64,000 nucleotides of DNA from an uncultured Deefgea sp. (GTDB lineage: Bacteria > Pseudomonadota > Gammaproteobacteria > Burkholderiales > Chitinibacteraceae), in NCBI RefSeq assembly GCF_947072475.1, contig NZ_CAMTIA010000006.1, forward strand, positions 29,798-93,797, read 5' to 3'. The first letter of the stretch is position 1, and each line of letters begins with the position of its first letter. A program made the position numbers and the translations under genes. Positions 10,883 through 20,540 of this stretch are shown in pieces. Under the pieces are notes generated by a model. That model had not been told where the DNA came from, did no database searches, and saw only the letters and a list, made by a program, of their open reading frames with translations.

Positions 10883-12292
10883 ATGGCCGCCCGTAAACGT
10901 AAAGCCCCCAGTGACAGCAAACTCTTTGTACTAGATACCAATGTGTTGATGCATGACCCCACCTCGATTTTCCGCTTTCAAGAACACGATGTATTTGTCC
11001 CAATGATGACGCTTGAAGAACTCGACTCCAACAAAAAAGGCCTCACCGAAGTCGCGCGAAACGCCAGGCAAGCCAGTCGCTTTATGGAAGAGCTCGTCGC
11101 CGGCATGGAGCACAGTTTGCATGACGGTGTTTCACTGAGCGCCACCAGCAAAGAGCAGGCCACGGGTCGATTATTTTTACAAACCGAAGCCATTACCAGC
11201 GTTTTGCCAGCTCAATTACCCATGGGCAAAGCCGACAATCAAATTTTAGGCGTCGTGCACCATCTGCAGCAAATGTACCCCAATCGACAAGTCATCTTGG
11301 TGTCCAAAGACATCAATATGCGCATCAAAGCCCGTACCTTAGGACTGGCAACTGAAGACTACTTTAACGACAAAGTCCTCGAAGACACCGACCTACTCTA
11401 CAACGGCATGCGCGAAATAGATCAGCCGTTCTGGGAGCGCAACAGCAAAGATTTACAAAGCTGGCAAGAAGGCAATCGCAGCTATTGGAAAATCAAAGGC
11501 CCTGATGTGGTCGACCTGTATGTCAACCAGCTGCTATTTCAATCGGGCGAAACGCCGATGCAGGCGCGAGTGATTAGCATCGAAGGTAAAACCGCCGTAC
11601 TCGAAAGCCTAAAAGATTATGGTCACAGCAAAAATGCCATTTGGGGCATTGCCGCGCGTAATCGAGAACAAAACTTTGCGTTAAACTTATTAATGAATCC
11701 GGACATTGATTTTATATCTTTACTCGGACAAGCCGGCACCGGGAAAACCTTACTCACGCTGGCTGCAGGCTTAGCACAAACGCTTGAATCCAAAATCTAC
11801 ACCGAAATCATTATGACCCGCGTAACAGTCCCGGTCGGTGAAGACATTGGGTTTTTACCTGGCACCGAAGAAGAAAAGATGATGCCGTGGATGGGGGCGC
11901 TTGAGGACAATCTGGACGTACTTAACCAAACTGACGCCGAAGCGGGCGACTGGGGGCGCGCAGCAACCCGCGATTTAATTCGTTCGCGCATCAAAGTCAA
12001 ATCACTTAACTTTATGCGCGGCCGCACCTTCCTTAAAAAATTCCTTATCATCGACGAGGCACAAAATCTAACTTCAAAACAAATGAAGACCCTGATCACG
12101 CGCGCAGGGCCTGGCACCAAAGTGATTTGCCTTGGCAATATTAGCCAAATTGATACGCCCTACCTCACCGAAGGCTCGTCAGGCTTAACCTTTGTCGTTG
12201 ATCGCTTTAAAGGCTGGGGCCACTCCGGGCATATTACCTTAACCCGAGGCGAACGCTCGCGCTTGGCCGACTATGCAGCCGAGATGCTCTAA
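10883..12292 (+). CDS. PhoH family protein with N-terminal PIN domain
   Basis: 469 aa; KLFVLDTNVLMHDP (PIN); LGQAGTGKTLLTLAAGL and IIDEAQNLTSKQMKTLITRAGPGTKVICLGNISQID. Confidence 0.93.
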   Translation: MAARKRKAPSDSKLFVLDTNVLMHDPTSIFRFQEHDVFVPMMTLEELDSNKKGLTEVARNARQASRFMEELVAGMEHSLHDGVSLSATSKEQATGRLFLQTEAITSVLPAQLPMGKADNQILGVVHHLQQMYPNRQVILVSKDINMRIKARTLGLATEDYFNDKVLEDTDLLYNGMREIDQPFWERNSKDLQSWQEGNRSYWKIKGPDVVDLYVNQLLFQSGETPMQARVISIEGKTAVLESLKDYGHSKNAIWGIAARNREQNFALNLLMNPDIDFISLLGQAGTGKTLLTLAAGLAQTLESKIYTEIIMTRVTVPVGEDIGFLPGTEEEKMMPWMGALEDNLDVLNQTDAEAGDWGRAATRDLIRSRIKVKSLNFMRGRTFLKKFLIIDEAQNLTSKQMKTLITRAGPGTKVICLGNISQIDTPYLTEGSSGLTFVVDRFKGWGHSGHITLTRGERSRLADYAAEML

Positions 12293-12316
12293 TTAGCTTG
12301 GTTTTCCCGCAATAAA

Positions 12317-12345
12317 AAGCCCCATCGCAATTTGCGGCGGGGCTT
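12317..12345. terminator. Hairpin between convergent phoH-like and leuB
   Basis: aagccccatcgcaatttgcggcggggctt. Confidence 0.7.
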
Positions 12346-12371
12346 ATTATTAAGCGACAAATGATTACAAA

Positions 12372-13436
12372 TTACAAAGCAGCAACGACCGCATCACCCA
12401 TTGCTGAGCAAGAAACACGAGTAGTGCCTACCTCAAAAATATCACCCGTACGCAAACCTTGCGCCAGCACCTTTTTCACTGCGTTTTCGACACGCTGGGC
12501 CGCCGCTTCATTGTTAAACGTATAACGCAGCATCATCGCCACCGACAAAATCGTCGCCAATGGATTAGCGATGTCTTTGCCAGCGATATCCGGCGCCGAG
12601 CCATGGCTTGGCTCGTACAAGCCTTTATTGTTGGCATCGAGCGATGCGCTTGGCAACATCCCAATCGAGCCGGTTAACATCGAGGCTTCATCCGACAAAA
12701 TATCACCAAAAATATTGCCGGTAACGATCACGTCAAATTGCTTCGGTGCTTTAACCAATTGCATCGCCGCATTGTCAACCAACATATGGCTGAGTTCAAC
12801 GTCGGGATATTCTTTGGCCATATCGCTGATGATTTCTTTCCAGAATTCAGTCGTTTCCAGCACATTGGCTTTATCCACTGAGCACAATTTTTTACCGCGT
12901 TTTTGCGCCGCTTGGAAAGCCACGTGGCCGATACGGCGAATTTCGCTTTCGGCGTACAGCATGGTGTTAAAGCCTTCGCGCTCACCGGCTTCATTCACAC
13001 GAATACCGCGTGGCTGACCGAAATAAATATCGCCGGTCAATTCACGCACAATCAAAATATCTAAGCCTGAAACGACTTCAGGCTTTAAAGTCGACGCATT
13101 GGCCAACTCTGGATACAAAATGGCTGGACGCAGATTGGCAAACAAACTCAGATCTTTACGAATTGCCAATAGACCACGCTCTGGGCGCAGCGGACGATCG
13201 AGTGTGTCGTATTGCGGGCCGCCCACCGCGCCAAGCAAAATCGCATCCGCTTCACGTGCCAATTTTTGCGTGAACTCTGGATAAGGTGAACCGTATTGAT
13301 CATAAGCGGCGCCACCAAGAGGCGCTTCTTGCAACTCTAAATCTAAGCCATCATTTTTTAACACAGTGAGTACTTTTTTAGCTTGCGCTACGATTTCAGG
13401 ACCAATGCCATCGCCGGGTAGGATCAATACTTTCAT
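12372..13436 (-). CDS. leuB: 3-isopropylmalate dehydrogenase
   Basis: 354 aa [49 protein letters not shown]. Confidence 0.97.
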   Translation of the reverse strand: MKVLILPGDGIGPEIVAQAKKVLTVLKNDGLDLELQEAPLGGAAYDQYGSPYPEFTQKLAREADAILLGAVGGPQYDTLDRPLRPERGLLAIRKDLSLFANLRPAILYPELANASTLKPEVVSGLDILIVRELTGDIYFGQPRGIRVNEAGEREGFNTMLYAESEIRRIGHVAFQAAQKRGKKLCSVDKANVLETTEFWKEIISDMAKEYPDVELSHMLVDNAAMQLVKAPKQFDVIVTGNIFGDILSDEASMLTGSIGMLPSASLDANNKGLYEPSHGSAPDIAGKDIANPLATILSVAMMLRYTFNNEAAAQRVENAVKKVLAQGLRTGDIFEVGTTRVSCSAMGDAVVAAL

Positions 13437-13476
13437 GCTGTTCTCGCGGTATTTTGTTTTTAATTTTTAAACGTAG

Positions 13477-13502
13477 AAAAAGAGGGGCTAGCCCCTCTTT
13501 TT
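13477..13502. terminator. Perfect palindromic terminator between leuB and nagB
   Basis: aaaaagaggggctagcccctcttttt. Confidence 0.8.
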
Positions 13503-13518
13503 AATTCACTCGAAACAA

Positions 13519-14250
13519 TTAATACGATACTTTGTAGTTCACATCGCAATCGGTCATGACAATCACGCGTGGGTGCGTTTGCAACAATGACGCAGGCACT
13601 TGGGTGGTGATAGGGCCATTGAGCGTGCGATCTAAGATCTCAGCTTTTTCTTGGCCTTTAACGACCAACAAAATCACTTTCGCTTGCATAATCGAGCCCA
13701 TACCCATCGTTACTGCTTGAGTTGGTACTTCATCGATATGATTAAAGAAACGCTTATTAGCTTCACGCGTTTCTTCTTTTAATGTGACTTGATAAGTGCC
13801 ACGTGACAATTGGCTATCTGGTTCATTAAAACCAATATGGCCATTACCGCCAATACCCAATAATTGCAGATCAACCGGGCCTTGCTCGAACATCATTTTG
13901 TCATACAAACGACATTCAGCATCAATATCAGCCGCATTGCCATCAGGCACATGCGTATTTGCCACTTGAATATCAATGTGATCGAACAAATTACGTTGCA
14001 TAAAATTGCGGTAGCTTTCTTGATGCGTTACTGGCAAGCCAACATACTCATCCAAGTTAAATGTTTTTGCTTGCGCAAAGCTCACTAACCCTGATTGATA
14101 GGTTTTAACGATTTCTTGATACAAACCCACTGGCGTTCCGCCTGTAGCCATACCCAATACTGCATTTGGCTTTGCACGCACCATGGCAATAATTAGATCT
14201 GCTGCTGCACGATCTAAATCGCTTTGATTTTTAAATTTATGCAAGATCAT
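13519..14250 (-). CDS. nagB: Glucosamine-6-phosphate deaminase
   Basis: LGMATGGTPVGLYQEIV, FNLDEYVGLP, LLGIGGNGHIGFNEP; start trimmed to MILHKFKNQ. Confidence 0.93.
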   Translation of the reverse strand: MILHKFKNQSDLDRAAADLIIAMVRAKPNAVLGMATGGTPVGLYQEIVKTYQSGLVSFAQAKTFNLDEYVGLPVTHQESYRNFMQRNLFDHIDIQVANTHVPDGNAADIDAECRLYDKMMFEQGPVDLQLLGIGGNGHIGFNEPDSQLSRGTYQVTLKEETREANKRFFNHIDEVPTQAVTMGMGSIMQAKVILLVVKGQEKAEILDRTLNGPITTQVPASLLQTHPRVIVMTDCDVNYKVSY

Positions 14251-14456
14251 TGATTTTCTTTCCAAAATTAATTTTGACTTTAAAAGGATACGATAAAATT
14301 CGAATAACAATATTGATTCAGTCTAAATAAATACCGATCAACAAGCTCGAATTAAATATTGCATTTGCAACTGATGCATCATGATGCGGCTGGCCACTAG
14401 CCTGATCGACCTTACGATCGACACCACCATCAAAAATCCATTAGCCATACGTTGAC

Positions 14457-14478
14457 GCGCGCCATTTTATTGGCGCGC
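14457..14478 (-). terminator. GC-rich palindrome downstream of leuD
   Basis: gcgcgccattttattggcgcgc. Confidence 0.6.
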
Positions 14479-14492
14479 CACCGCGCAATACT

Positions 14493-15131
14493 TTATTTAA
14501 CAAACAGCCAAGGCTGCGCCGCTTCATGCTGGATTTCAAACGCTTTAATTTTGTCACTATGGGCCAAGGTCAGACCAATTTCGTCCAAACCATTGAGCAA
14601 ACAATGCTTACGATGCTCGGTCACGTCAAATGCAAACACCTCGCCACTGGGGGTCGTGATAGTTTGCTCAAGCAAATCAATTTTTAAGCGATAACCTTCA
14701 GTTTTGGCTTCAGTAAATAGTTGATCAATCACGGCCGCTGGCTGCACGATCGGCAACAAACCATTTTTAAAGCAATTATTAAAGAAAATATCGGCAAAAC
14801 TGGGCGCAATCAGCGCACAAAAACCGAAATCTTCAATCGCCCATGGCGCATGCTCGCGCGATGAACCACAGCCAAAATTGTCGCGCGCCAAGAGCACTTG
14901 TGCACCTTGGTTACGCGGCAAATTCAACTCAAACTCAGGATTGAGTTTACGCTGGCTGTTATCCATTCCCGGCTCGCCGTGGTCAAGATAACGCCATTCA
15001 TCAAACAGATTAGGCCCAAAGCCTGAGCGTTTGATTGATTTCAAAAATTGCTTAGGGATGATCGCGTCGGTATCGACGTTAGCGCGATCCATCGCGCAGA
15101 CCAAACCATCTAGTTTAGTAAATGGCTTCAT
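14493..15131 (-). CDS. leuD: 3-isopropylmalate dehydratase small subunit
   Basis: 212 aa; [23 protein letters not shown] and [24 protein letters not shown]. Confidence 0.97.
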   Translation of the reverse strand: MKPFTKLDGLVCAMDRANVDTDAIIPKQFLKSIKRSGFGPNLFDEWRYLDHGEPGMDNSQRKLNPEFELNLPRNQGAQVLLARDNFGCGSSREHAPWAIEDFGFCALIAPSFADIFFNNCFKNGLLPIVQPAAVIDQLFTEAKTEGYRLKIDLLEQTITTPSGEVFAFDVTEHRKHCLLNGLDEIGLTLAHSDKIKAFEIQHEAAQPWLFVK

Positions 15132-15250
15132 TTTGTTGCCGCCTTATCAATTTCATTACCGACTTTTTTCAAGTCTTTGCCAAAGCCCGACATCGTATTG
15201 CATGCCGTTAACGTGAACAATACCAACAACAGGCTTGCGAATAGTTTCAT
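15128..15250 (-). CDS. Entericidin A/B-family small lipoprotein (40 aa)
   Basis: Manual translation [40 protein letters not shown]; lipobox LTAC; stop overlaps leuD start (ATGA). Missed by the ORF track because it is <60 aa. Confidence 0.85.
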   Translation of the reverse strand: MKLFASLLLVLFTLTACNTMSGFGKDLKKVGNEIDKAATK

Positions 15251-15263
15251 CACGCGCAGCCCC

Positions 15264-16676
15264 TTATTGCAAAGAGAAGGTGCGAATATCAACAAAATGG
15301 CCCGCAATCGCTGCCGCTGCCGCCATCTCAGGGCTCACCAAATGCGTACGCCCACCCTGCCCTTGACGACCTTCAAAATTGCGATTGGACGTAGAGGCAC
15401 AGCGCTCGCCCGATTCCAAACGGTCGGCATTCATCGCGAGGCACATCGAACAGCCCGGCTCACGCCACTCAAAACCGGCGGCGATAAAGATTTTATCTAG
15501 CCCTTCAGCTTCGGCTTGCGCTTTGACTAAACCAGAACCTGGCACAATCAGCACCAGTTTGACGCTATCGGCTTTCTTTTTACCGGCAACAACACCCGCC
15601 GCAGCACGTAAATCTTCGATCCGGCTATTGGTACAGGAACCGATAAAGACTTTATCGATCATAATGTCAGTTAGTGGGGTATTCGCCGCCAAGCCCATAT
15701 ACTGCAAGGCGCGCGCGTAACTACCCTGCTTAGTGGCATCGGTTTGCGCCGCAGGATCAGGTACTTTGCCAGAGACGCCGAGCACTTGCTCAGGCGACGT
15801 GCCCCAAGTAATTTGCGGCTCAATATCGGCCGCTTGCAACACCACGGTCGCGTCAAATACCGCACCTTGGTCAGAAACGAGATTTTTCCAGTTTTCAACG
15901 GCCGCATCCCATTGCGCATCTGTCGGCGCAAAAGGACGACCCTTTAAGTAATCAAAGGTTTTTTGATCTGCGGCGACCATACCCGCACGTGCGCCGGCTT
16001 CAATCGCCATATTGCACAGCGTCATACGACCTTCAATCGACAAGGCACGAATCGCTTCACCGCCAAACTCAATCGCAAAGCCCGTACCACCGGCAGTGCC
16101 AATTTTGCCAATAATCGCCAAAGCAATGTCTTTGGCCGTTACACCACGGCCAACTTGGCCGTCAACACGCACCAACATAGCTTTGGATTTTTTAGCGACC
16201 AGCGTTTGCGTAGCGAGTACATGCTCAACTTCTGAGGTACCAATGCCGTGCGCTAACGCCGCAAATGCACCATGCGTCGACGTATGGCTGTCGCCACAAA
16301 CCACGGTCATACCCGGCAGGGTCGCGCCATTTTCTGGGCCAACGACGTGCACAATGCCTTGACGAAAATCTTTAAACGGGAAATAAGCTAAAGCGCCATA
16401 TTTTTTGATATTGGCATCGAGCGTTTCGACTTGTAAGCGAGAAATGGGGTCTTGAATCCCCTTCTCCCATTCATTGGTCGGCGTATTGTGGTCCGCCGTC
16501 GCAACGATGGATGAATTACGCCATGGCTGGCGATTGGCCAGTTTCAAGCCTTCAAAAGCTTGCGGGCTCGTCACTTCATGCACCAAATGACGGTCAATAT
16601 AGATTAAGCAAGTACCGTCGGCTTCTTCATGCACAACGTGGGACTGCCAAAGTTTGTCGTAGAGCGTTTGAGCCAT
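15264..16676 (-). CDS. leuC: 3-isopropylmalate dehydratase large subunit
   Basis: From [75 protein letters not shown]. Confidence 0.97.
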   Translation of the reverse strand: MAQTLYDKLWQSHVVHEEADGTCLIYIDRHLVHEVTSPQAFEGLKLANRQPWRNSSIVATADHNTPTNEWEKGIQDPISRLQVETLDANIKKYGALAYFPFKDFRQGIVHVVGPENGATLPGMTVVCGDSHTSTHGAFAALAHGIGTSEVEHVLATQTLVAKKSKAMLVRVDGQVGRGVTAKDIALAIIGKIGTAGGTGFAIEFGGEAIRALSIEGRMTLCNMAIEAGARAGMVAADQKTFDYLKGRPFAPTDAQWDAAVENWKNLVSDQGAVFDATVVLQAADIEPQITWGTSPEQVLGVSGKVPDPAAQTDATKQGSYARALQYMGLAANTPLTDIMIDKVFIGSCTNSRIEDLRAAAGVVAGKKKADSVKLVLIVPGSGLVKAQAEAEGLDKIFIAAGFEWREPGCSMCLAMNADRLESGERCASTSNRNFEGRQGQGGRTHLVSPEMAAAAAIAGHFVDIRTFSLQ

Positions 16677-17299
16677 AACAATCATCGCAAAAGAGACTAT
16701 CGGGGAACTCCCGAAGTTAGCACAGAAGGCATATCGCGACAAGCCGCAATACCCTATTTACCCAACACTCAGCCTCGTTTGTGGTCAAGATAACGTCATT
16801 TTAAATCAACCCACCCATCAAAAAACGACAGGTTTAAGAAAGAATCCTTCAAGCAAGACCCATGAGCGTACATCCACATCCACCGCGCTTAAAGCAGCAC
16901 CCACCCGCATCGCAAACAGAATCGAGTCGCCGCGATGGCCACTCCAGCGAAGACCTAATTCACGCCTTAGCGTACGCAATAACAAAGCCAAGCCCAAATA
17001 CCCAGCCTATTTCCTCATTCAATCATGCGATGACTTCGATTTATTTTCTCAAGAAAAAAGTGAACGCTATAGCGTATTGCTCGCCAGGGCATGTGAAATC
17101 AGCGTAAGCGCGCAATACATCGCGCATTGACTGAATTTTCCACCCGCCGCATGCGCTGAACCTGCTGCCTAACAAAAATAATCGTTTTGCGCGAGTAAAT
17201 AAGACACCATTAATCATATGGAATAGTGCCGTGTTTCTCACTTTGATGACTTATATGATGAAAGAAAATCTAATCATCATGCAATACAAAGGATTCAAC

Positions 17300-17590
17300 A
17301 TGACCAAGAAATTCAGCCCGCGCGATATCCGTAAACAATTGGGCATGAACCAGCAAGACTTCTGGAGTCAAATTGGCGTAACGCAAAGTGGCGGTTCGCG
17401 CTACGAAAGTGGCCGCAACATGCCCAAGCCCGTTGCCGAATTACTACGCGTGGTGCACATCGAAGGCATTGACCTAGCCAAACTACGCAAAGAAGAAATT
17501 CAAGTATTAGAACTTTTACGCAGCGAACGTCCTGAACTGATGAATGAGTTACTACAAAAAGCACAACAAAATGAAGTAGCAAGCCACTAA
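17300..17590 (+). CDS. Helix-turn-helix DNA-binding protein
   Basis: 96 aa MTKKFSPRDIRKQLGMNQQDFWSQIGVTQSGGSRYESGRNMPKPVAELLRVVH, HTH_XRE-like; start trimmed to MTKKF. Confidence 0.8.
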   Translation: MTKKFSPRDIRKQLGMNQQDFWSQIGVTQSGGSRYESGRNMPKPVAELLRVVHIEGIDLAKLRKEEIQVLELLRSERPELMNELLQKAQQNEVASH

Positions 17591-18456
17591 GCAGTCAGCT
17601 TAACGGGCAAGCCCAAAGATCTAATTCGTTCAGCTAAGTGCTGCATCCACACCATGGGTGCAGCACTTAGCTGTGACGCTTCAGCCTGCATCGAAGTACG
17701 CGCAATGCCATACAACAACACCCCTTCTAGCTGCACACCCGCCTCTATTTGCTGCGCCAAAAACGTTAAATAGGCCTGCAGTTCTTCCTCCGATGGCAAC
17801 TGCCCATCCACAGCAAACATGCACGTCTGAATCCATGTTGGGCACAAAGCGGCCGCTTGCGCTAAGCGGCGCACTACTTGTTGCCGATTCAATCGAATTT
17901 GATTAACCCATTCATAACCATCCTGTGGCGCTCGATCCACCTTAAACCAAACCTCGCCTTGCAATGACGCCATTTTTTCAAGCGCAAACTGCACATGGGC
18001 CTTATCGAGCTGACTGCCATTGGTGATCAGCACGACTTTGATTTTCCCACGCAGCGCAAAGCGATCTAGTGCACGCTCAACAATGGCCACACATTCAGCA
18101 AACTGCCCCGAAGTCGTCGGCTCACCATTGCCTGAGAATGCAATATCATTCAATCGGCGCACGCCATCGGGCACCACTCGAAGCATAAAATCGCCGTTGA
18201 CAATGTCGCCCAGCATCAAATCTAACTCAGACTCCAGTTGCGGCAACGCAATCTCTGGTGCGGAGCCGCGTTGCAAATCAGGCACTTGGCAATACACGCA
18301 GCGCCAATTACAGGCATTGTTTGGGTTTAAATTGATGCCGACCGAAACCCCGCCAGCACGGCGAGAAACCACCGGATAAACATACGTCAAACCGGCAATA
18401 TCACGTCGATGATCATTCACCTGTAGCGGCGCAGTCCATTGTGTTTTAAGCGACAT
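17587..18456 (-). CDS. Radical SAM protein
   Basis: 289 aa; NLNPNNACNWRCVYCQVPDL (CxxxCxxC) and FSGNGEPTTSGQF. Confidence 0.85.
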   Translation of the reverse strand: MSLKTQWTAPLQVNDHRRDIAGLTYVYPVVSRRAGGVSVGINLNPNNACNWRCVYCQVPDLQRGSAPEIALPQLESELDLMLGDIVNGDFMLRVVPDGVRRLNDIAFSGNGEPTTSGQFAECVAIVERALDRFALRGKIKVVLITNGSQLDKAHVQFALEKMASLQGEVWFKVDRAPQDGYEWVNQIRLNRQQVVRRLAQAAALCPTWIQTCMFAVDGQLPSEEELQAYLTFLAQQIEAGVQLEGVLLYGIARTSMQAEASQLSAAPMVWMQHLAERIRSLGLPVKLTA

Positions 18457-18901
18457 GCTCAGGCGCTCTCACCAATAAAACCGGCGTTTTAGCATGCCGA
18501 AGTACGCCCTCAGCCACACTACCCAGCAACAGATGCGTCAAGCCGCCATAGCCATGCGTACCCATGACCAACAACTCGGCATGCCATTTTTCACCCTCAT
18601 CGACAATCGTGCGGGCAATTTGTCCGCCCCAGATTTCTAGCAAAGCCACATCCACCGTTAAACCCAGCTCTCGTAACTCTTCAGCTCTTGAATCCAGTAA
18701 GGCCTGCCCGCCAATGCGCAGCGACGCCTGTAATTGCGGCACGTCCAAAAACTCATTGGCACTCCAAGCAAACTGCGCAAGGTCAATCACATGAATCAAC
18801 CGAAGTATCGCCCGCTGCTCCCCAGCAAGGCGCTTGGCTTCTTGTAGTGCCGCAGCACTGGTATCACTGTGATCGACTGGCACTAAGATACGTTGATACA
18901 T
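18446..18901 (-). CDS. Universal stress protein (UspA family)
   Basis: 151 aa MYQRILVPVDHSDTSAAALQEAKRLA ... LLVMGTHGYGGLTHLLLGSVAEGVLRHAKTPVLLVR. Confidence 0.95.
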   Translation of the reverse strand: MYQRILVPVDHSDTSAAALQEAKRLAGEQRAILRLIHVIDLAQFAWSANEFLDVPQLQASLRIGGQALLDSRAEELRELGLTVDVALLEIWGGQIARTIVDEGEKWHAELLVMGTHGYGGLTHLLLGSVAEGVLRHAKTPVLLVRAPEHVA

Positions 18902-19009
18902 AGGGCAAACTCCTCCAAAATAACGACTTTAGCCTTACAAGGTAAAGCTTATTGCAGCAATGCGCTGACACGCTTAAACTCAAAGCAAGATCAATACTTA
19001 AAACTAACT

Positions 19010-19444
19010 ATGCCACGAATTAAACTCGACTTACCAGAGTGCAATCTATTTCAGTGCAATATTACGGTTCGAATTACCGATATTAACTATGGCCAGCATT
19101 TAGCGCATGATGCCTTACTGGGCTTACTGCACGAAGCTAGGCTGCAATGGCTTGCCAGCCTTGGTTATCGCAGTGAAGTTGACATCGGTGGCGCTGGTTT
19201 GATTTTAAGTGATGTCGCCGTTATTTTTTTACACGAAGCCTTTTATGGTGACGTGTTGCAGATTCGCCTTGGGATTGACGAAATCAGTCAAACTCGGTTT
19301 GAACTTTATTATGATGTCAGCACCCAAGTACATCCAATTGCTAAAGCAAAAACAACCATGGCCTGTTTTAGCTATACCGAACGAAAAATTACGTCCCTGC
19401 CCATCCTTTTTCGGCAGGCGATTAAAAGTCAGGAGCAACAATAG
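19010..19444 (+). CDS. Acyl-CoA thioesterase (4HBT/hotdog family)
   Basis: MPRIKLDLPECNLFQCNITVRITDINYGQHLAHDALLGLLHEARLQWL; start trimmed. Confidence 0.8.
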   Translation: MPRIKLDLPECNLFQCNITVRITDINYGQHLAHDALLGLLHEARLQWLASLGYRSEVDIGGAGLILSDVAVIFLHEAFYGDVLQIRLGIDEISQTRFELYYDVSTQVHPIAKAKTTMACFSYTERKITSLPILFRQAIKSQEQQ

Positions 19445-19446
19445 AA

Positions 19447-19860
19447 ATGAAAAAATACCCCAGCAATAGCCCAGAAGCCATGGCACGCATCCTAGTCATG
19501 CAAATGATGTGTGACGGTAGCTTTGATCCAGAAGAAATCGAAGAACTAGAGCACTTACGTGCCTATGAAATTCTTGGCATTACCCGCAAAGGCTTCATCC
19601 AAGTATTACAAGCTTATTGCGCCGACATTAGCGATGAAGCCGATGAAAACGGCCAGATTCGTTTAATTGATAAGCAACGCATTGACGATCTACTTGAAAC
19701 CATTGATGAGCCACAAAAACGCCTGCAATTGGCGGCGCTGGCATTGGACATCGCCAAATCAGATCAAGAAATTTGCGATGCCGAACTGGCCGTATTTAGC
19801 CGCATGCTGAAAAAATGGCATTTATCGCTGGATGATTTAGCCCTTGCTTTTGGCAACTAA
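19447..19860 (+). CDS. TerB-like (tellurite resistance TerB family fold) protein
   Basis: 137 aa acidic helical protein; MQMMCDGSFDPEEIEELEHL and ALDIAKSDQEICDAELAVFSRML resemble TerB repeats. Confidence 0.6.
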   Translation: MKKYPSNSPEAMARILVMQMMCDGSFDPEEIEELEHLRAYEILGITRKGFIQVLQAYCADISDEADENGQIRLIDKQRIDDLLETIDEPQKRLQLAALALDIAKSDQEICDAELAVFSRMLKKWHLSLDDLALAFGN

Positions 19861-20051
19861 GTACATCCTCTGAGCTCAACGCACCCCTGAGCTCGACCGG
19901 ATTGCATCGAGCCAGCGCCTTCGTTCATTGACGACAGCACAAGGCGTTGGCGAGGTAAGTCGATCACGAGAATCAAAACCACTGCGGCACTGCGTCGCAA
20001 AACTACCGCTCAAAGCGCTACCGGCCTTGAGAATCAGCGACCAATCTCCCA

Positions 20052-20540
20052 ATGCAAAAAGCCAGCTTTAATGCCGTTTTTGACCCACACTGCCAACTAT
20101 TGATACTAGGCAGTTTACCTGGCGACGCCTCGCTTACCGCAGGGCATTACTACGCCCACCCGAGAAACGCCTTTTGGCCCATCATCAGTCAGCTCATTGA
20201 CGTCGACTTAACACAACGCCCCTTTGCTGAACGCTACACCCTCATCAAGCAATACGGCATTGCGCTCTGGGATGTGGTGCAACAAGCGAGCCGTGTTGGC
20301 AGCCTAGATACAGCGATTCAAGCGCCGCAATTGAACTCGCTACACACTTGGTGCGCCGAGCTCGATCAATTGCAGTTAGTGGCCTTTAACGGCCAAACCG
20401 CCGCTCAATATGGCAGCAAACTCATCCCTGGGTATATAAAGCAAATCGTTTTACCATCGAGTAGTCCGGCGTATACCCTGAGTTTCAATCAGAAATGCCA
20501 TACTTGGCGCACTGCGCTTGCGCCCTATTTAAAAACCTAG
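20052..20540 (+). CDS. DNA-deoxyinosine glycosylase (uracil-DNA glycosylase superfamily)
   Basis: 162 aa; LLILGSLPGDASLTAGHYYAHPRNAFWPII and LPSSSPAYTLSFNQK. Confidence 0.85.
   Translation: MQKASFNAVFDPHCQLLILGSLPGDASLTAGHYYAHPRNAFWPIISQLIDVDLTQRPFAERYTLIKQYGIALWDVVQQASRVGSLDTAIQAPQLNSLHTWCAELDQLQLVAFNGQTAAQYGSKLIPGYIKQIVLPSSSPAYTLSFNQKCHTWRTALAPYLKT

Noticed and set aside
16012-16362. Long + strand ORFs antisense to leuC, leuB, livM and ppsA
   Set aside because: Shadow ORFs opposite well-supported genes; no signal peptide, RBS or recognisable domain.
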